Assembly (NCBI GenBank): GCA_019321725.1
Contig: CM033118.1
Span: 18,697,815 to 18,761,814, forward strand
From: Paulownia fortunei
Lineage: Eukaryota; Streptophyta; Magnoliopsida; Lamiales; Paulowniaceae
Length of the DNA stretch: 64,000 bases
Reading direction: 5' to 3'
How positions within the stretch are numbered: position 1 is the first letter of the stretch; each line of letters starts with the position of its first letter. Below, piece by piece: positions 1 through 12,068 of this stretch. A model generated the notes under the pieces. That model saw nothing but the letters and a program-made list of their open reading frames with translations, had not been told where the DNA came from and searched no databases. The translations under genes were made by a program, and so were the position numbers.

Positions 1-214
1 TGGTACATCCTCGGCGGATTCCAAGATTGATCCATCACAAGAGGATACAAACAAGTCCAGCATGGAAAGAGAGAGAGATAATATGATACAAGACCCGAAC
101 CAACTTTTCTTTTCTTTTGCATGGTTTATAACCTTTTAATCTCCAACTATTTTGGAGATAAGGTGGTAATCATAAATTCTAATACAACCTAGAAAGCACT
201 GATCACAATCAACT

Positions 215-433
215 TTGCCAAGAAAAAAAAACTATGATTTAGTTTGGAAAGTGGAGGTTCAAGCTGATATGCCCGAGCTGGAGCAAGAAAACAAAGCCCT
301 ACGCAGGTGTGGGTTAGCACCATGGTATGACCCTATCCAATTTTTACTAGGATTTGATCCAACTTGGAGTCTTTATCTAGTGGGGCAACAGCTATGGTGT
401 GAACAGATGATTGGTCGCGGGATTATCTCTTGA
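215..433 (+). other. Unidentified coding-like fragment
   Basis: This is an open frame of 72 codons with a protein-like composition. A charged helix (MPELEQENKALRR) is followed by an aromatic stretch (APWYDPIQFLLGFDPT). A splice-acceptor-like GATTTAG lies just before the TTTGGAAAG at about 241, so it may be an internal or last exon of a plus-strand gene that begins left of the window. Another open stretch (about 3-140), rich in Ser, Asp and Lys, could be an earlier exon. I do not recognise the family. It lies antisense to, and downstream of, the WNK exons, so it could also be a captured gene fragment. Confidence 0.25.
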
Positions 434-516
434 TTTTTGTGGATTTGCAGTTTTTTTCCTGCAGATATATGCTTCAACTTGAGCCGAACCATGTAATTTG
501 CGAGTTCTTTCTCTTC

Positions 517-628
517 TTCTATTTGGTTGTTTCTTCTGTTTTTTCCTGTTCTTCTATTTGGTTATTTCTTCTGTTTTTTTTTTTTTTCCTGTTCTTGTAT
601 GTGGTTATTTCTTCTGTTTTTTCCTGTA
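517..628. repeat. Pyrimidine-rich tandem repeat, three units
   Basis: A unit of about 38-40 bases, built around TATTTGGTTATTTCTTCTG followed by a T run and CCTGTTCTT, occurs three times in tandem. The copies differ in the T-run length (up to about 15 T) and a few substitutions. It lies in the downstream (or intronic) side of the WNK gene. Chance open frames through it are not coding. Confidence 0.7.
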
Positions 629-755
629 TTACTTGGGTAATTTATAACAACTTCCAAAGCATCTTTTTGAGCTACAATAAAAGTTCTCACGTGAACAGGC
701 TCACAAAAAGAAAGACAACAAAATATAGACAGTTGGAAAATCAAGATTAACTTAC

Positions 756-1996
756 AGCTGTCACTTTCTTATATATCTGAGCTGCATTGGCGCATTCAAC
801 ATATGGATACTCAAGGGTCACTAGCTCCAGCAAGCACATACCGAAGGCATATATATCTACAAGTTCATTGTATTCCTCCTCATAAAGCTCTGGTGCCATG
901 AATTCCGGGGTGCCTAAATCAAAATCACATGTCGTCTTCACCATTAAAACTCTAATGAATACCAAATTGAAACAAAGAGGTTACAACTAACTCAAACTTA
1001 CCTATGACACTGTGAGCTGCACGAGCCTGCTGAAGAATAGCAGCAAGTCCTAGATCACCAATTTTCACCTCCCCTTGATTCCCATTAACGAAAATATTAT
1101 CACATTTCAAGTCCCGATGAATAACCGGGGGGTCATGACTATGAAGATATAAAAGCCCCTCTAGGATTTGTCGAGACCATTTCTTCAATGCCCGCACATC
1201 AACATGCTTATGTTTCTTCCTATATCTAAACAGGCACATAAACCAACTTGAGCTTACATTTGGCAAAGTGGATATGAAGCTCAACAATTAAAAAATATCA
1301 TAACAGATTTACAAAAATTTAACATACTGTCGCAGAGTCCCAGACGTGAAGATTTCAGTAATGAAGTTGATATGCTCGTTCTTGGTATCAACCCACGAAT
1401 TGTAAAATTTGATAATATTTTTGTGCTTAAGGGTTTTTAGCAAGTGAACTTCCGAATACAACCGCTCCAAATCAACGGAATTTCTCAAGAGATCCGCGAC
1501 TTTAACCTGATTCCAAGCCACCTCTATTCCTTCCCATTCATCAAAAGCTCTATATCTATATTCCAGCAATAAAATCAAGGACTCACACAAAAAATGCCAT
1601 TGTCACTCTTTCAAAGATGCTAAAAACACATTCCTTCCAAACAATAAAATCAAACCACATAAAATTCCAGGAAGGATACACTTTCTTGAAAGCTCCTTTG
1701 CCTAGTACTTCTTTATACTGCAAAAATCGCAATATTTATTGAAAGAAGTTAGTTACCAGAAGAAATAAAACAATAATTCAGAACATTAAGCTGATCACCA
1801 ACCTCAAAAATCATTTCAGAATTACAAAATCCGACATTAGATATAAAAACAAAATATTTATGTAAAATCAAAAATTCAAATAAACTACAAAAAATTGCAC
1901 GAACCCGACCGTAGCGACCGGAGGGATCAACCTCAACGAACTCGGTTCAGTATCGGAATCCTCCGGGTCGGGTTCCGACGCCGAATCTTGTGGCAT
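756..1996 (-). pseudogene. WNK (with-no-lysine) protein kinase gene, 5' exons only, frameshifted exon 1
   Basis: Five minus-strand exons can be placed by consensus splice sites: 1996-1905, 1717-1680, 1555-1328, 1225-1002 and 913-756. Exon 1 starts MPQDSASEPDPEDSD. Later exons give the glycine loop KEVLGKGAFKKVY, the WNK-specific VAWNQVKV strand (no beta-3 lysine), the catalytic [12 protein letters not shown], the DFG variant KIGDLGLA and [18 protein letters not shown]. WNKs are cytosolic Ser/Thr kinases of ion and clock signalling. Exon phases agree from exon 2 to exon 5. Exon 1, however, is 92 nt where the phase demands 90 or 93: its start frame breaks after codon 17 (about 1943), and the frame carrying FVEVDPSGRYGR has an upstream TGA. 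The family exon beginning GIKPASLAKVKDP is not found at 1-755. Either the gene continues left of the window after a long intron, or it is a truncated pseudogene. The frameshift could also be an assembly error. Confidence 0.82.
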
Positions 1997-3002
1997 TTTC
2001 CTACTTAATTCAACAAAAAAATATATACAGAAACAAAAACCCACGTAGATTCAGATCTGCTACCAAAAAATTCAAGTAGATATTGGCTGAACCAACTGGT
2101 CCTGCCTCAATTTGACGGCCGAATTCGAATAAACTCAAACACGAACAACTTTGCGGCTTCGAAAAATGAAATAGTATAAATTCAATCGCACGAAAAATCA
2201 ACTATGTAGGATTTGAATTCGATTCTGGAAACTGGTTTTCAGGAGGAGTTGTTTTACGTCGGTTTATGTATATAACGTGTGTATATATATATATATATGT
2301 ATATATACACTGTGTGTATGCATATAATATTGATGGAAAGATCAAAGACACATGAAAAAGAAAGCTTTTGCGATGAAAGGAGGTAGCAATGCGAACAGCT
2401 TAACTGATTGTGACTGACGGACTGTTTCTTTCCTTCTTTCTTTCTCTTTATGTTTTTTTTTCCAAAAATAATTTTCTCTTTTTTTAATTCTTATTTATGA
2501 TTATTAAATATAATGCCAAAAAAGGGTGGATTTGGACAGTGTCTTAGATTTATTTGTAAATTTTTATTTTATTTAATTGATGTTAAAAAATATGTTGAAA
2601 GGTGCGAGAAATAGACTGCGAGTAATTTTTATAGATTCTCTAATTTATAAGTGAATGACTTGTTTGTTTAGAAACGAAAATTAATTGAGTTGTGCGGACG
2701 CCAACCTAGCCCCAATCCCAGAAAATGGCAATAATTTTTTTTTAAAAAAAAGAAATAGATTTAATTTGTATTTTTTTTAATTGCGTGCTAAATAGGTGTA
2801 ATATATTAATTTTTTAAGGTACTTTATTTGAGCTTTTAACAAATCTAGTGACATAGTTTCTTACATTATTAAGCAAAGAGTTATTAAAAAAAAAATGTGA
2901 GTGTGTGTGTGTTGATTGAGGTTTTTATTTTTTATTATATTTTTCCATAAGTGCAAGGTCAAATCATGGAAGCATGTGGAAAGTCAATGATCTTTATATA
3001 TA

Positions 3003-3047
<45 letters not shown>

Positions 3048-3474
3048 TAAAGATGGAAGGGAAATTTGAAAATCATACTACTCCACTAAATTTCACGTCA
3101 CTTATGGCGACTTCATTATTTTAAGGAGATCTAAAAACTATTGATATATATATATATAATCATATTATAAAGGAAAATAATAAAATTATTATATAATTCA
3201 ATGATTTATAACTTTTAAATATTATCTACTTAGATGGTATAAAATGAGCCTAAGATAAACATGCATGTACACGTGATAATTCATGCGATGATGTTATGGG
3301 GATTAATGAAAAGGTCCTCTACATATTATATTTGGTGTACATATATTTAGTATAGTATTTATTATTAAGTATTTTATTTTTTATAAAATAAGATATTTGA
3401 CTTTCATTCATATACTAAATGCAATATATGCTTGATGTAGATAATGTTATTATCTTCCAATAGCAATATAGATG
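1997..3474. other. Intergenic, AT-rich, with TA microsatellites
   Basis: This is the upstream side of the WNK gene. No coding region is supported. It contains short TA runs at about 2281-2299 and a long (TA)n tract at 2995-3045. The block at 3228-3300 reappears diverged at 3793-3869. Confidence 0.7.
2995..3045. repeat. (TA)n microsatellite
   Basis: About 25 TA dinucleotides with one register break near 3010. There is no sign that it belongs to a gene. Confidence 0.9.
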
Positions 3475-3482
3475 TTAAGATT

Positions 3483-3748
3483 TAGGGATGGTAACGAAAC
3501 GGATCCGCCTGCTGTAAATGAGTTTTGGATGAGATTTTAGATTTTTTTAATTTCAAAACCAACCCGACTCAAACCCATTTATTTAATTTATTATTTTTTC
3601 AAATTCTATTTTATATATTTAAATAATTTTTTTAGAAAATTTTAATAATATTATTTTAAAAAATATATAATTTTAATATTTTTTAAATTATAAAATAAAT
3701 TTAATAAATCTACACATTAGGACCGATTTGGATCCACTGTCATTCTTA
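3483..3748. mobile_element. hAT-type MITE with 8-bp target duplication
   Basis: The element is 266 bp. Its left end reads TAGGGATGGTAACG and its right end is the imperfect inverse (GATCCACTGTCATTCTTA). It is flanked by TTAAGATT (3475-3482) and TTAAGATC (3749-3756), an 8-bp target duplication with one mismatch, as expected for hAT elements. The inside is AT-rich and non-coding, with remnants of a CCAACCCGACTCAAACCC type motif seen in many plant hAT-derived short elements. A flanking sequence (AGCAATATAGATGTTAAGATTTA) recurs near 3883-3904. Confidence 0.7.
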
Positions 3749-3756
3749 TTAAGATC

Positions 3757-6060
3757 AAATGCTAATTAACAGTATTATATTTAATTATTATGTACTTAGA
3801 TGGTATAAAATGAGGCAAACATAAACATGTGTATATACATCTACAAATTCATGTGATGATGTTATGGGGGGTGTCCCACAATAGCAATATAAATGTTAAG
3901 ATTTAATGCTACTTAATAATTATGGTATTGAAAGAGTGATGTCTAAATGGACCAATGTACTTTAATTTGCCTATTACTAAAAAATTTATAAGCATCAGGA
4001 GAAAGAGTGATGTCTAAATGCTACACTCATATTAATACTTATGATCAAATAAAATAATTAATATTAATTTAACACACTCGATGTACATATACCATTATGT
4101 AATATGAATTCAATAAAAAAAGATTAATGTGATAATTTTTTTTAATCGTGTTCTTAATTATTTTTAAAATATTGAACATTACTCGTTAGGAGATTTTGCC
4201 GCCAAAATCCGACAATAATACTAGATAAATTAAAGCCCCTCCGTCGTGAAAATTACCAATTAACAAATTACGTAAATTATATAGGACGGCATTTTCATCC
4301 CAAAAAAAAAAAATGTTAGATCATGTAATGCATTTTTATACTAAAAAGGTAATTTCCCCAAGAAATTGTTATTAGATGCAACGCTTTGATGGTGAAAAAT
4401 ATATATGGAGGAGTTATATTAAATAATGCTTTCGGTGGAATTATGAAAAGAAATAATAATAATAATAATAGAAAACATTAATTGCAAGGCTTTATCATAT
4501 TTTGATAAAAGAATTTATTTTATAATAATTTTTATATAATATTTTATTAGGAACCCAAACACAAGTTGATTGGAATTAACAACATTTCTATAGTTTTGCC
4601 ACTCCAATGGAACACTATTGATTCGTTAAACTCATAGAAGCTTAAAGTTGGAATTAATACCTCAAATTAAACCATTTGAAACAAGAATTATTACCAAATC
4701 ATACTTATAAAAGTTAACTTTTGTTTTGCATTAAGTTTTTAGACATTACATAGTTTTAGGACATGGTAAGAGACGAAAATTATGAAATATATCATCAAAA
4801 TAGGAAAATTCTACGTCACAATAGTATATAGGTTAATTTTTAGACTAGGACGGTCGTAAATACAAGGTGCTTACCAATAGGCTCTCTTGTCTCATCGTTA
4901 AGATACTAAAATCAATACATAGTAATTCCATTATTGAGATTCGATTAATAATTCTAAGTCATAGATGCAATCGAGAGATTAGATAATAAAATGATCTTAC
5001 CTACATGACAAATATAATTTAAAAAGTTTATATTGAACTTCACATATATTTATTGATAGACGTTAATTATGATAAGTTTTCTAAAATTAATGAGATTAAT
5101 TTTAAAATAATTAATTGATATAATTTAAATTTTCATTTAAATGATAGAAATTGTGACCCCGCTAGTAACTTTTCATTGAACCTTGGTAGGGGACACATAC
5201 AAGTTGAATAAGTCCATGAGAATTAAAATCCAAAATTAGAATTGATAAATTGATTAATCTAAGCTTGAATTAATTTAGAAGTTAATTAATTGATTAATTA
5301 GTTAGATCAATTAATTAATCTTATTGAATTAAGACAAACGCATTTAGAGAATTAATTAATTAATTGGACAAAAATCATAGACACAGTGGGATTTGCAGTC
5401 CATTTTTCAAAGAGAAATACAAAAGGGCGAAACTTGAGAAAATTTGGAAGAGATGGTTAAAAGTGAGAAACTGTCCCAAAATTAAACAGGCTAAGTTATA
5501 GGACGAACAATGATATTTCTCTTTTTTCTCTTCATTAAATATATATTAATAATGCCAATCATATAACAAATGTCATTTGTAGGTACGACCAAACAAAATT
5601 CGAGTTGGAATTTCAGCAAACCATGCGAACATCACTTTCATTTTGAATAATCTATAAGAACTTATATAGTTTGAAATTATAAATATTGTTGCAAATAAAT
5701 AGAGTTGAAAAATAGATCAATTTTTTGAAGATTTAAATTGAGATTGATCATTAAAATTTTATTTTAACTTCGTTCGTTAAGAATAATCAATTAAACTTCA
5801 GTACTTTTTTTTTATAAAATTCCTCCATTAATTAAAATATATAACTAATCGAGTTTGATTTGAATTCACATCGATTACAAATTATTCAGTCTCTGCTCTC
5901 GTTTATTATCAAATCAAACTCAATTATTGAAACTAACTCGATAAAAACTTAAAACCATGCCTAAACAATATCTTGTACAAGTGATCGATTTTCAAGTGCA
6001 CTATCTACCAGTTACAACAGACCACATATATTTTAATTATTTTATATCAACAGACCAAAG
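3757..6060. other. Intergenic AT-rich DNA
   Basis: No gene is supported. The stretch contains diverged repeats of its own left flank (3793-3905) and a GAGTGATGTCTAAATG repeat (about 3934 and 4006). An ATTAATTAATTGATTAA-rich stretch lies at 5270-5360. The rest shows no recognisable structure. Confidence 0.6.
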
Positions 6061-6515
6061 GGGGGAAAGCACTTAGTCAGCCTGAGTGAATATTTCTCCT
6101 TAGCTCAGTTCTTTTGTATTTTTAGAGGTGAACTTGCTCTGTTTTTTTGGATCAAATATGTCAAACAATGTGATAATCACAAACAATAAATAGAAATGGG
6201 GACCAACTTTTATTTAATATAGTAACCTACAGTAGATGTATTACTTAATATAATAAGGTCAACCTAGTTTAATGTTATTTTAGGTTAAATTCTTAAATTC
6301 ATTTGATTGCCCCTTTTCCTTTTTCCTTTCCACTTTAATTGGAAAATGGTACCAGTGTTGACTGTACATGTGCAACTATATAAGGACTTAATCATTGATA
6401 TTCTCTGCGTTTAAGAATAATAGGAGAGGAATCTAGGATTGTAATTACACTTTTTGATGGGCCGAATATAAAACGCTCAATCCATCCAAAGTGGGGAAAT
6501 ACTTAGTGTGTATTA
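6060..6515 (+). pseudogene. Probable promoter and first-exon relic of a terpene synthase gene
   Basis: A promoter-like stretch with a TATA candidate (CTATATAAGG, about 6378) is followed at about 6471-6505 by a frame reading RSIHPKWGN. This resembles the conserved N-terminal RPxAxFHPSxWGD motif of plant terpene synthases. A diverged copy of the whole stretch occurs at about 19080-19720, with shared words such as AATAAATAGAAAT, TTATTTTAGGTTAAA and GAATAATAGGAGA. It lies 1 kb upstream of unmistakable terpene synthase exons on the same strand, so it may be the 5' end of that pseudogene. The exon body between is not recognisable. Confidence 0.35.
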
Positions 6516-7450
6516 GTTATTTTAGAATAGGAAATAAAATTAATTAGAATAGAAGATCCGATTTATTCTTTTTTTATTTATTTATTTTTATATATATTTT
6601 TTTACTATTTTAGATGATAGATTATATTTGTTTTACTCAATTTTTTGAAAATATCTCATTTTTATCTTTTTTTTTTCTACCAAAAACACTTCTCAACCAT
6701 GTGTTATCAATTTTGAACTATATACTACACCATTTGAACTTATTATTACAGTCTATATATATATATACACGATACATTAATATTTTTAAATAATATCATT
6801 ATAATGAGACCCACCATATGTAAATTATTTTAATAAATTATTATATTTAAATTAAATATTTAAAATAAACCCCATCACTATTAATTTTATTTAATTATAT
6901 ATTATTATTTTTCAAACAACACCTAATAAATTATTATATTCACCCTAAATATTTAAAATAAATTCCATAATTATTAATTTCTAAGTACTTTTAATGATGT
7001 TACTTGAAAATAAAACCAAACTAAATATTCTATTTTCTCGAGTACTTTTCATATTTAGAAAAAGGATCCGTACACATAAGATGTACAAAATAACCTTAAT
7101 TAAACACAGTCCTTTTTCTCTTTCTCCCTCTTTAAACGAAAGACAGGATTGCAGAGTGTACAAATCATAGTATCAAAAACTGTCTAAAATCAAATCAACT
7201 AAAGTACTATTATGAAACCAAACACAAGATTAGTATTAAAAACTAATGATGAAAGGACAGCATAAGATTCCCTCTATTGTGAAAAAAACCCGACCCCGAA
7301 AAATATGGAGCATGATCTTTTGTAATTTCTTCATAAGAACATATTTGCAACAGTTGTGTTTTTCAGTTAACATACATATGTACATGCAAACACATGCACT
7401 GAAAATTCTTGACCATCTCTACACTATAAATACAGCTAGTTCTTTGGATT
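6516..7450. other. AT-rich stretch between terpene synthase relics
   Basis: No convincing exon is seen. If the relics on both sides are one gene, this stretch holds the missing exons 1-3, deleted or decayed beyond recognition. A short TA run lies at about 6751-6768. Confidence 0.5.
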
Positions 7451-8799
7451 TGGGATCACCAGCAGCATCTAAAACCATTATTATGACATCCATAATCGAT
7501 GACACGATTGATGCTTATGGTACACTTGAAGAACTAGATGTCCTCGCAGAAGCCATAGAGAGGTAAAAACAGAAAGAAATTAAACAACGCAGAGAAGTAA
7601 TTAATGTCTCATTAAAGTTGTTTATTTTTCTATATATCTAAGTCATTTGATTGTTGCCGAGTTAATTACTTGGTAAATTTTTGGTATCTTTAGGTGGGAT
7701 ATGAGCGAGATTGATAGACTCCCTGATTATATCAAATCATTCTATAAAGCCCAATTGGAACTTTACTTGCAATTTGATGAAGAATTAGCAAGCGATTAGA
7801 AGCAGTATGACTTTTGGACCTCACCAAAAAATCACTAGATTATGAATTTCTATATATTTCTATATCATATGAAATGCATTTCACATGATGCATTTTCACT
7901 TATTTTCTTGTTAATTAAACTGACAAGAACAGGCATTAAAGTCTTATGAATGTGATGTTGCATATACAACAGCTTAAAGAATTGGTGAGGTGCTACCATG
8001 TTGAGGCCAAGTGGTTCATAAAAGGATACTTACCACCCTTTTGAGGAGTACCTAAACAATGCTCTCATCACTTGCACTATTTCTTTTTTTTTTTTATAAC
8101 TCATGTTTTCAGACCTGTTTTATCCACTAGACTTCGTTTAAACAGTCTTGGAAGAGAACGACCTTCCTCTAGTTCGTTCTCTAAATAAATATGATGACAC
8201 AACTTATATACGATTGGAGTCTGACATATTCGGTGTGACCAATCCTCCTAGCAGACCTCTTATTTTTGGATAATATTGTTGCTGAGAATAAGAGGTCGAA
8301 CGGCTATGTAAGAAACCTAAAATGCTTGTAGCCGGCTTTACAATTTGTCGACTCTCTGATGACATAGCTACCTATGAAGTAAGAAAAATATAATTCACTA
8401 AAGGGCATGCTAAGAAGTTTTATTTAGGACACACACATGAAATTTGTTTCTCCTCTATTTAATTTCTCTAACTTTAATTGTCTTTTTTTGACATTGTTTT
8501 ATTTTGAGAAGGAAAGGGACCAAACTGCTACAGGCATTGAGTGCTACATGAGGGATAATGGGGTTACAAAGGAAGAAACAGTGAAAAAGTTTTCTGAAAT
8601 GGTTATAAATGCATGGAAGGATATTAGCGAGGGGTGTCTAAGGCCATATTCTTGCTTGAGGGATGTTCTCATGCGAATCCTTAATTTTGGACGCACAACA
8701 GATGTTGTTTATAAGAACAATGAAGATGGATACACTCAACCTGAAAAAGTTTTGAAACCTCACATTGTGGCGTTGTTCGTGGATCCCATAAAGATCTAG
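7450..8799 (+). pseudogene. Terpene synthase (TPS-a / sesquiterpene type) pseudogene, C-terminal exons
   Basis: Four or five decayed exons align in order with the alpha domain of plant class I terpene synthases, which ionise prenyl diphosphates using Mg2+. Exon ending 7562: [17 protein letters not shown], containing the DDxxD metal site. Exon 7694-about 7810: [20 protein letters not shown], then an in-frame TAG at 7797. About 7973-8085: [15 protein letters not shown] and PPF, with one extra T (about 8039-8042) shifting EEYLNNALITCT. About 8305-8379: KKPKMLVAG and [11 protein letters not shown], the second metal site. Last exon, about 8512-8799: [13 protein letters not shown] to [12 protein letters not shown] and stop. 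Splice donors and acceptors survive around 7562/7694. A SINE-related sequence interrupts the gene after about 8085. The N-terminal half is missing, or reduced to the stub near 6.47 kb. The stop, frameshifts and insertion rule out a functional enzyme. Confidence 0.88.
8083..8273 (-). mobile_element. 5'-truncated SINE-related insertion inside the terpene synthase relic
   Basis: On the minus strand this stretch ends in ATGAGTTAT followed by an A run (T run at 8084-8096 on the plus strand). Internally it shares the order ATTTAT(C/T)TA, AGGAGGAA/AGAGGAAGG, TCTC and GAGTTAT with the 3' half of the full SINE at 11770-12068. It separates the NNALITCT-coding segment from the KKPKM segment of the terpene synthase. 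Its 5' boundary is approximate and I could not define target duplications. Confidence 0.5.
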
Positions 8800-10690
8800 A
8801 CATGATGTTTTTGTTTTTCTTTTCTTTGCGTACAAGAAACTTTAACATTGCATGTGTGTTTCCTTTCTTTGTTTTCTTCCATCAAGTTCTGTACTTTAAA
8901 TGTCATCTCTTTCCATGAATGAAATAAAAGCTTAATCAAATTATAAATGATTAACTATTTCTGCTATATTGTTTTCTTCTTAGCTCAGCATTCCTAATAG
9001 TAAGTTCTTTGCTTTTTCCAATGTTAATCTTGCTGTGATTTTGGATCAAATAGCTAGGTATTACTTCTACAAAATAAACAATAGGGATAAATTGAATTTT
9101 TAATTCCACAAAATAGGATTGCAACTTTAGTCCCACTCTTTATAGGATTTTACAAGGGTAAAGGTGTTTCAGTTTTGGTACCTATTTTCTTGCAAAAAAG
9201 TCCCGTCGTGTAAGTTGTTAGTTTGTGAATGGGAGGGAAAATTGCACGATTGAGGTATTTTTTGGGGGAGGAAATATGACCAACTGCCATTGAAGCTTGG
9301 AAAAGCTTCACAAACCTTTCTGTTACCATTTTTACATTGTGAAGGTCTTAAAACATCCAAAAACTGAAAAAAATAAATAAAAAAAAATATATATATATAT
9401 AATATATATATATATTTTCATCTACACAATCCAAATTTGTCACTGCAGATGATATTATTTGTAAATTTTCTAATAATTAAAACACGGATAATTATACAAA
9501 CACCGACTGAAATTTAGTCATACTACAAAATAAAATTAATATGATGAGTAATTAATTTTTCAATTTATAGAGTAATTGTAATTTTAACTGCTAAAATAAT
9601 TACATAATTATTAACTATTTATTTTTAAATAATTAAATAATCAAATAACTAATTAGCCAATTAGTTAAAAACGAGATGAGAAAATTTTGACATTTAATAT
9701 GTACGAGTGTATTATGAACTTTTGTTTAAAGTTACAGGAAAAAAATGATCAAAATATATAAAAATAAATATTATAAGAATTCATAAATATACAAATAAAA
9801 TTAAAAAATAAAAGAATCATTGGACAACAATATTGCGGCTTATTTTAACATTGTTTTTATGTAAGTTGTGTTGGTGCTTATTTTCAAATTATGCAAATAT
9901 TTTATATGTATTTTTATATTATTTAATTTATAATTTTGATATAGCTTAAAATTAACTATTATTAATGACAATTAATATATTCATAAATTATTAGTATTTT
10001 TTTATGATATTGAATTATTACTTATAAATAAAATTTGAATAATATTTAGCTTAAATGTAAATATCCTATATATATAATAAAATAAAATATTATTCATTAA
10101 GTATTATATGATATAAGTATAAGATGTATACTAAATGTTCAATTTCAAAAGTACGAAGTATTATTCAACATTTCAGAATATGTTAGAAAAATAAAAGTAT
10201 TTTTAATTATTCAAATGTACATGTATTATATACGAATATAATAGAATCTTTAACTAATAGAGCTAATTAGTTTTAATTAATTAAATAATCATCTAACAAT
10301 TCAACTAATTAAATAATCAATTATTTAAAAATAACCAACTTCTGTTAGCGCACTAAGAAAAATAATTAGATTAACTATTCTATCATATAATTGAATTTTT
10401 CTTGTTTTATATAATTAAAAACTTAATAATTACTTAGTTTTTGCCCTAGTTTTATTTCTCCCGTTTTTCACTGTCGCCGACAATTTCACCCCAGCGACGG
10501 TACCGCCCCAGCCTCCCTTTCCATCCGCGACCCAAATTGAAATGTCTCTATTCTTATGGGATTAAAAGTGAAATTTATCTGATTTTAAAAATAGTACAAA
10601 TTTTCAAAACAAAACACATTTCACTCTAAACTGGTATTTCACTCTAAACAGAACCACACACAAGGATTGCACTTAGTTTCAAATTCGGAA
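8800..10690. other. Intergenic, AT-rich, with TA repeats
   Basis: No gene is supported. The terpene synthase 3' flank runs to about 8940. About 9100-9360 carries phrases such as TGCAACTTTAGTCCCAC that recur in transposon-derived sequence elsewhere in the window (about 11570 and 41310). A (TA)n tract lies at 9388-9416. About 9460-10430 is rich in AATTAAATAATCAA-like words. A short GC-richer island at about 10445-10560 has no recognisable frame. Confidence 0.55.
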
Positions 10691-11640
10691 GGAAGAAAAC
10701 AAAGGTAAAAAATTGCATGTTTAGCCCTACAATATAAATCCTGTGTTTTACGGGGTTTTTGAAAAATTGGTCCCAATTTTCAAATTATAGTCGCAAAGAT
10801 TTTTTGGCCAACCACGAGTTAGTATTTCTGATGTTCCGTGTTCTCATTTGTTAAGGTTGTGTTTAAACATACGAGAGTGTCGAATAAATATTATGAATGC
10901 TTGTGATACTAGTGATGAAATACACATAATATATATTGAGGGGAGAATTGTCCCCATTATAATATACTATAATGTAGTCTAGTTGATTAAGGAATATTGT
11001 GTTTTTAAAGAGAGGGGTGGGAGAAAAGTTTGCAACTTCCTCAAGATCTGGTTTGCTCGTTGACATGACATCTTTTAACTAAACCAAAAATCAAATAGTT
11101 TGCAGCAAATGACTGCATTGACGAGTACTGCATTTGTTTAATAATTTTTTTTATTACATGTTATGCATTTTTTTTAAGAAAAGATGCATTTGTAAAACAA
11201 GATATTCCAACAAGTGATAAGTTGAACACGATGAGTTAAATAGAACATTATTCTACCATATAAATATAATGTATTTTTCCTTGATGTGGTCAGATTGTTG
11301 TGCTTAGGGTTTAGGAGCAAAACCTTAAGAGTAGTTACTAACAACAGAAAAACTTTTGAAGACAAAAATAATACCTAACTTAAAAAATATTAGGACCATT
11401 TCTAAAATATCGTAAAATACAAGACCAATATTGCTAAGAAAAAGCAATGTTTTGTCCCCATTTCCTCCATCCAACTTTTGAATTAATGGCCATGTGCAAT
11501 CCTCGTGCATTAGTTTGAGATAAATTGTTCGTGATTTTTCTTTTAGAAAATTGAAACCATCTTTGAAATTTCATATAGTGAGGGACTAAAATTGCTAACT
11601 CCTAATCTAAAAGACTAAACATGTAATATTTGCCTGAACA
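10690..11640. mobile_element. Possible inverted-repeat DNA element
   Basis: The left side (about 10709-10733) reads AAAATTGCATGTTTAGCCCT. The right side (about 11610-11635), read on the other strand, gives AAATATTACATGTTTAGTCT. This suggests long imperfect terminal inverted repeats about 920 bp apart. The inside is non-coding. Target duplications were not established, so class and exact ends are uncertain. Confidence 0.35.
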
Positions 11641-11769
11641 ATAGTGTCTATCCATAATTTTCAAAGAATAATACGCATTTCCAAGAGTTGCTTTTAGTGC
11701 TAGGTATCTCCAAGCAAATACAAGCTTGATCTTTTTGGTTATGTGTATGTCACTCCAAGAGGCCCTTTA

Positions 11770-12068
11770 TTATTTTATTTTTTTTGATAACTCAAATTTT
11801 TGGAAGCCTTCGGTCCTGTACTAATCTTGAGAGAGACCGGTCTTTCCTCCTAATTTGGCCTTTAGATAAATTCGGTAAGCGAGCTTCTGTATACTCGGGT
11901 CGAATTTTTGCATAAGTCAACCCTTTTTCCGGACCCATCATAATGCGTGGATAGGATCCCCGGAAGGACCAACAGGCACGCGACACTCTTGCCTTCAGAT
12001 GAATTCGAACTTACTATCCTTACGTTATTTTTTCTTGTATCATACCACTACGCGATACCCGTGAGACG
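11770..12068 (-). mobile_element. tRNA-derived SINE with target-site duplications
   Basis: On the minus strand the head contains CGTAGTGGTATGATAC (like the tRNA A-box region, plus-strand about 12038-12054) and AGTTCGAATTCA (B-box-like, about 12000-12011). A body follows, and the element ends GAGTTATC plus an A-rich tail at about 11770-11786. It is flanked by a near-perfect 17-18 bp direct repeat: CTCCAAGAGGCCCTTTA (11753-11769) and CTCCAAGATGCCCTTTTA (12069-12086). Length of about 299 bp, internal Pol III boxes, A-rich tail and long target duplications together define a SINE. A related truncated copy is at 8083-8273. Confidence 0.78.

Noticed and set aside
430..750. 106-codon hydrophobic open frame
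   Set aside because: It runs through a pyrimidine-rich tandem repeat; the Phe/Leu/Ser-rich translation is a by-product of T runs.
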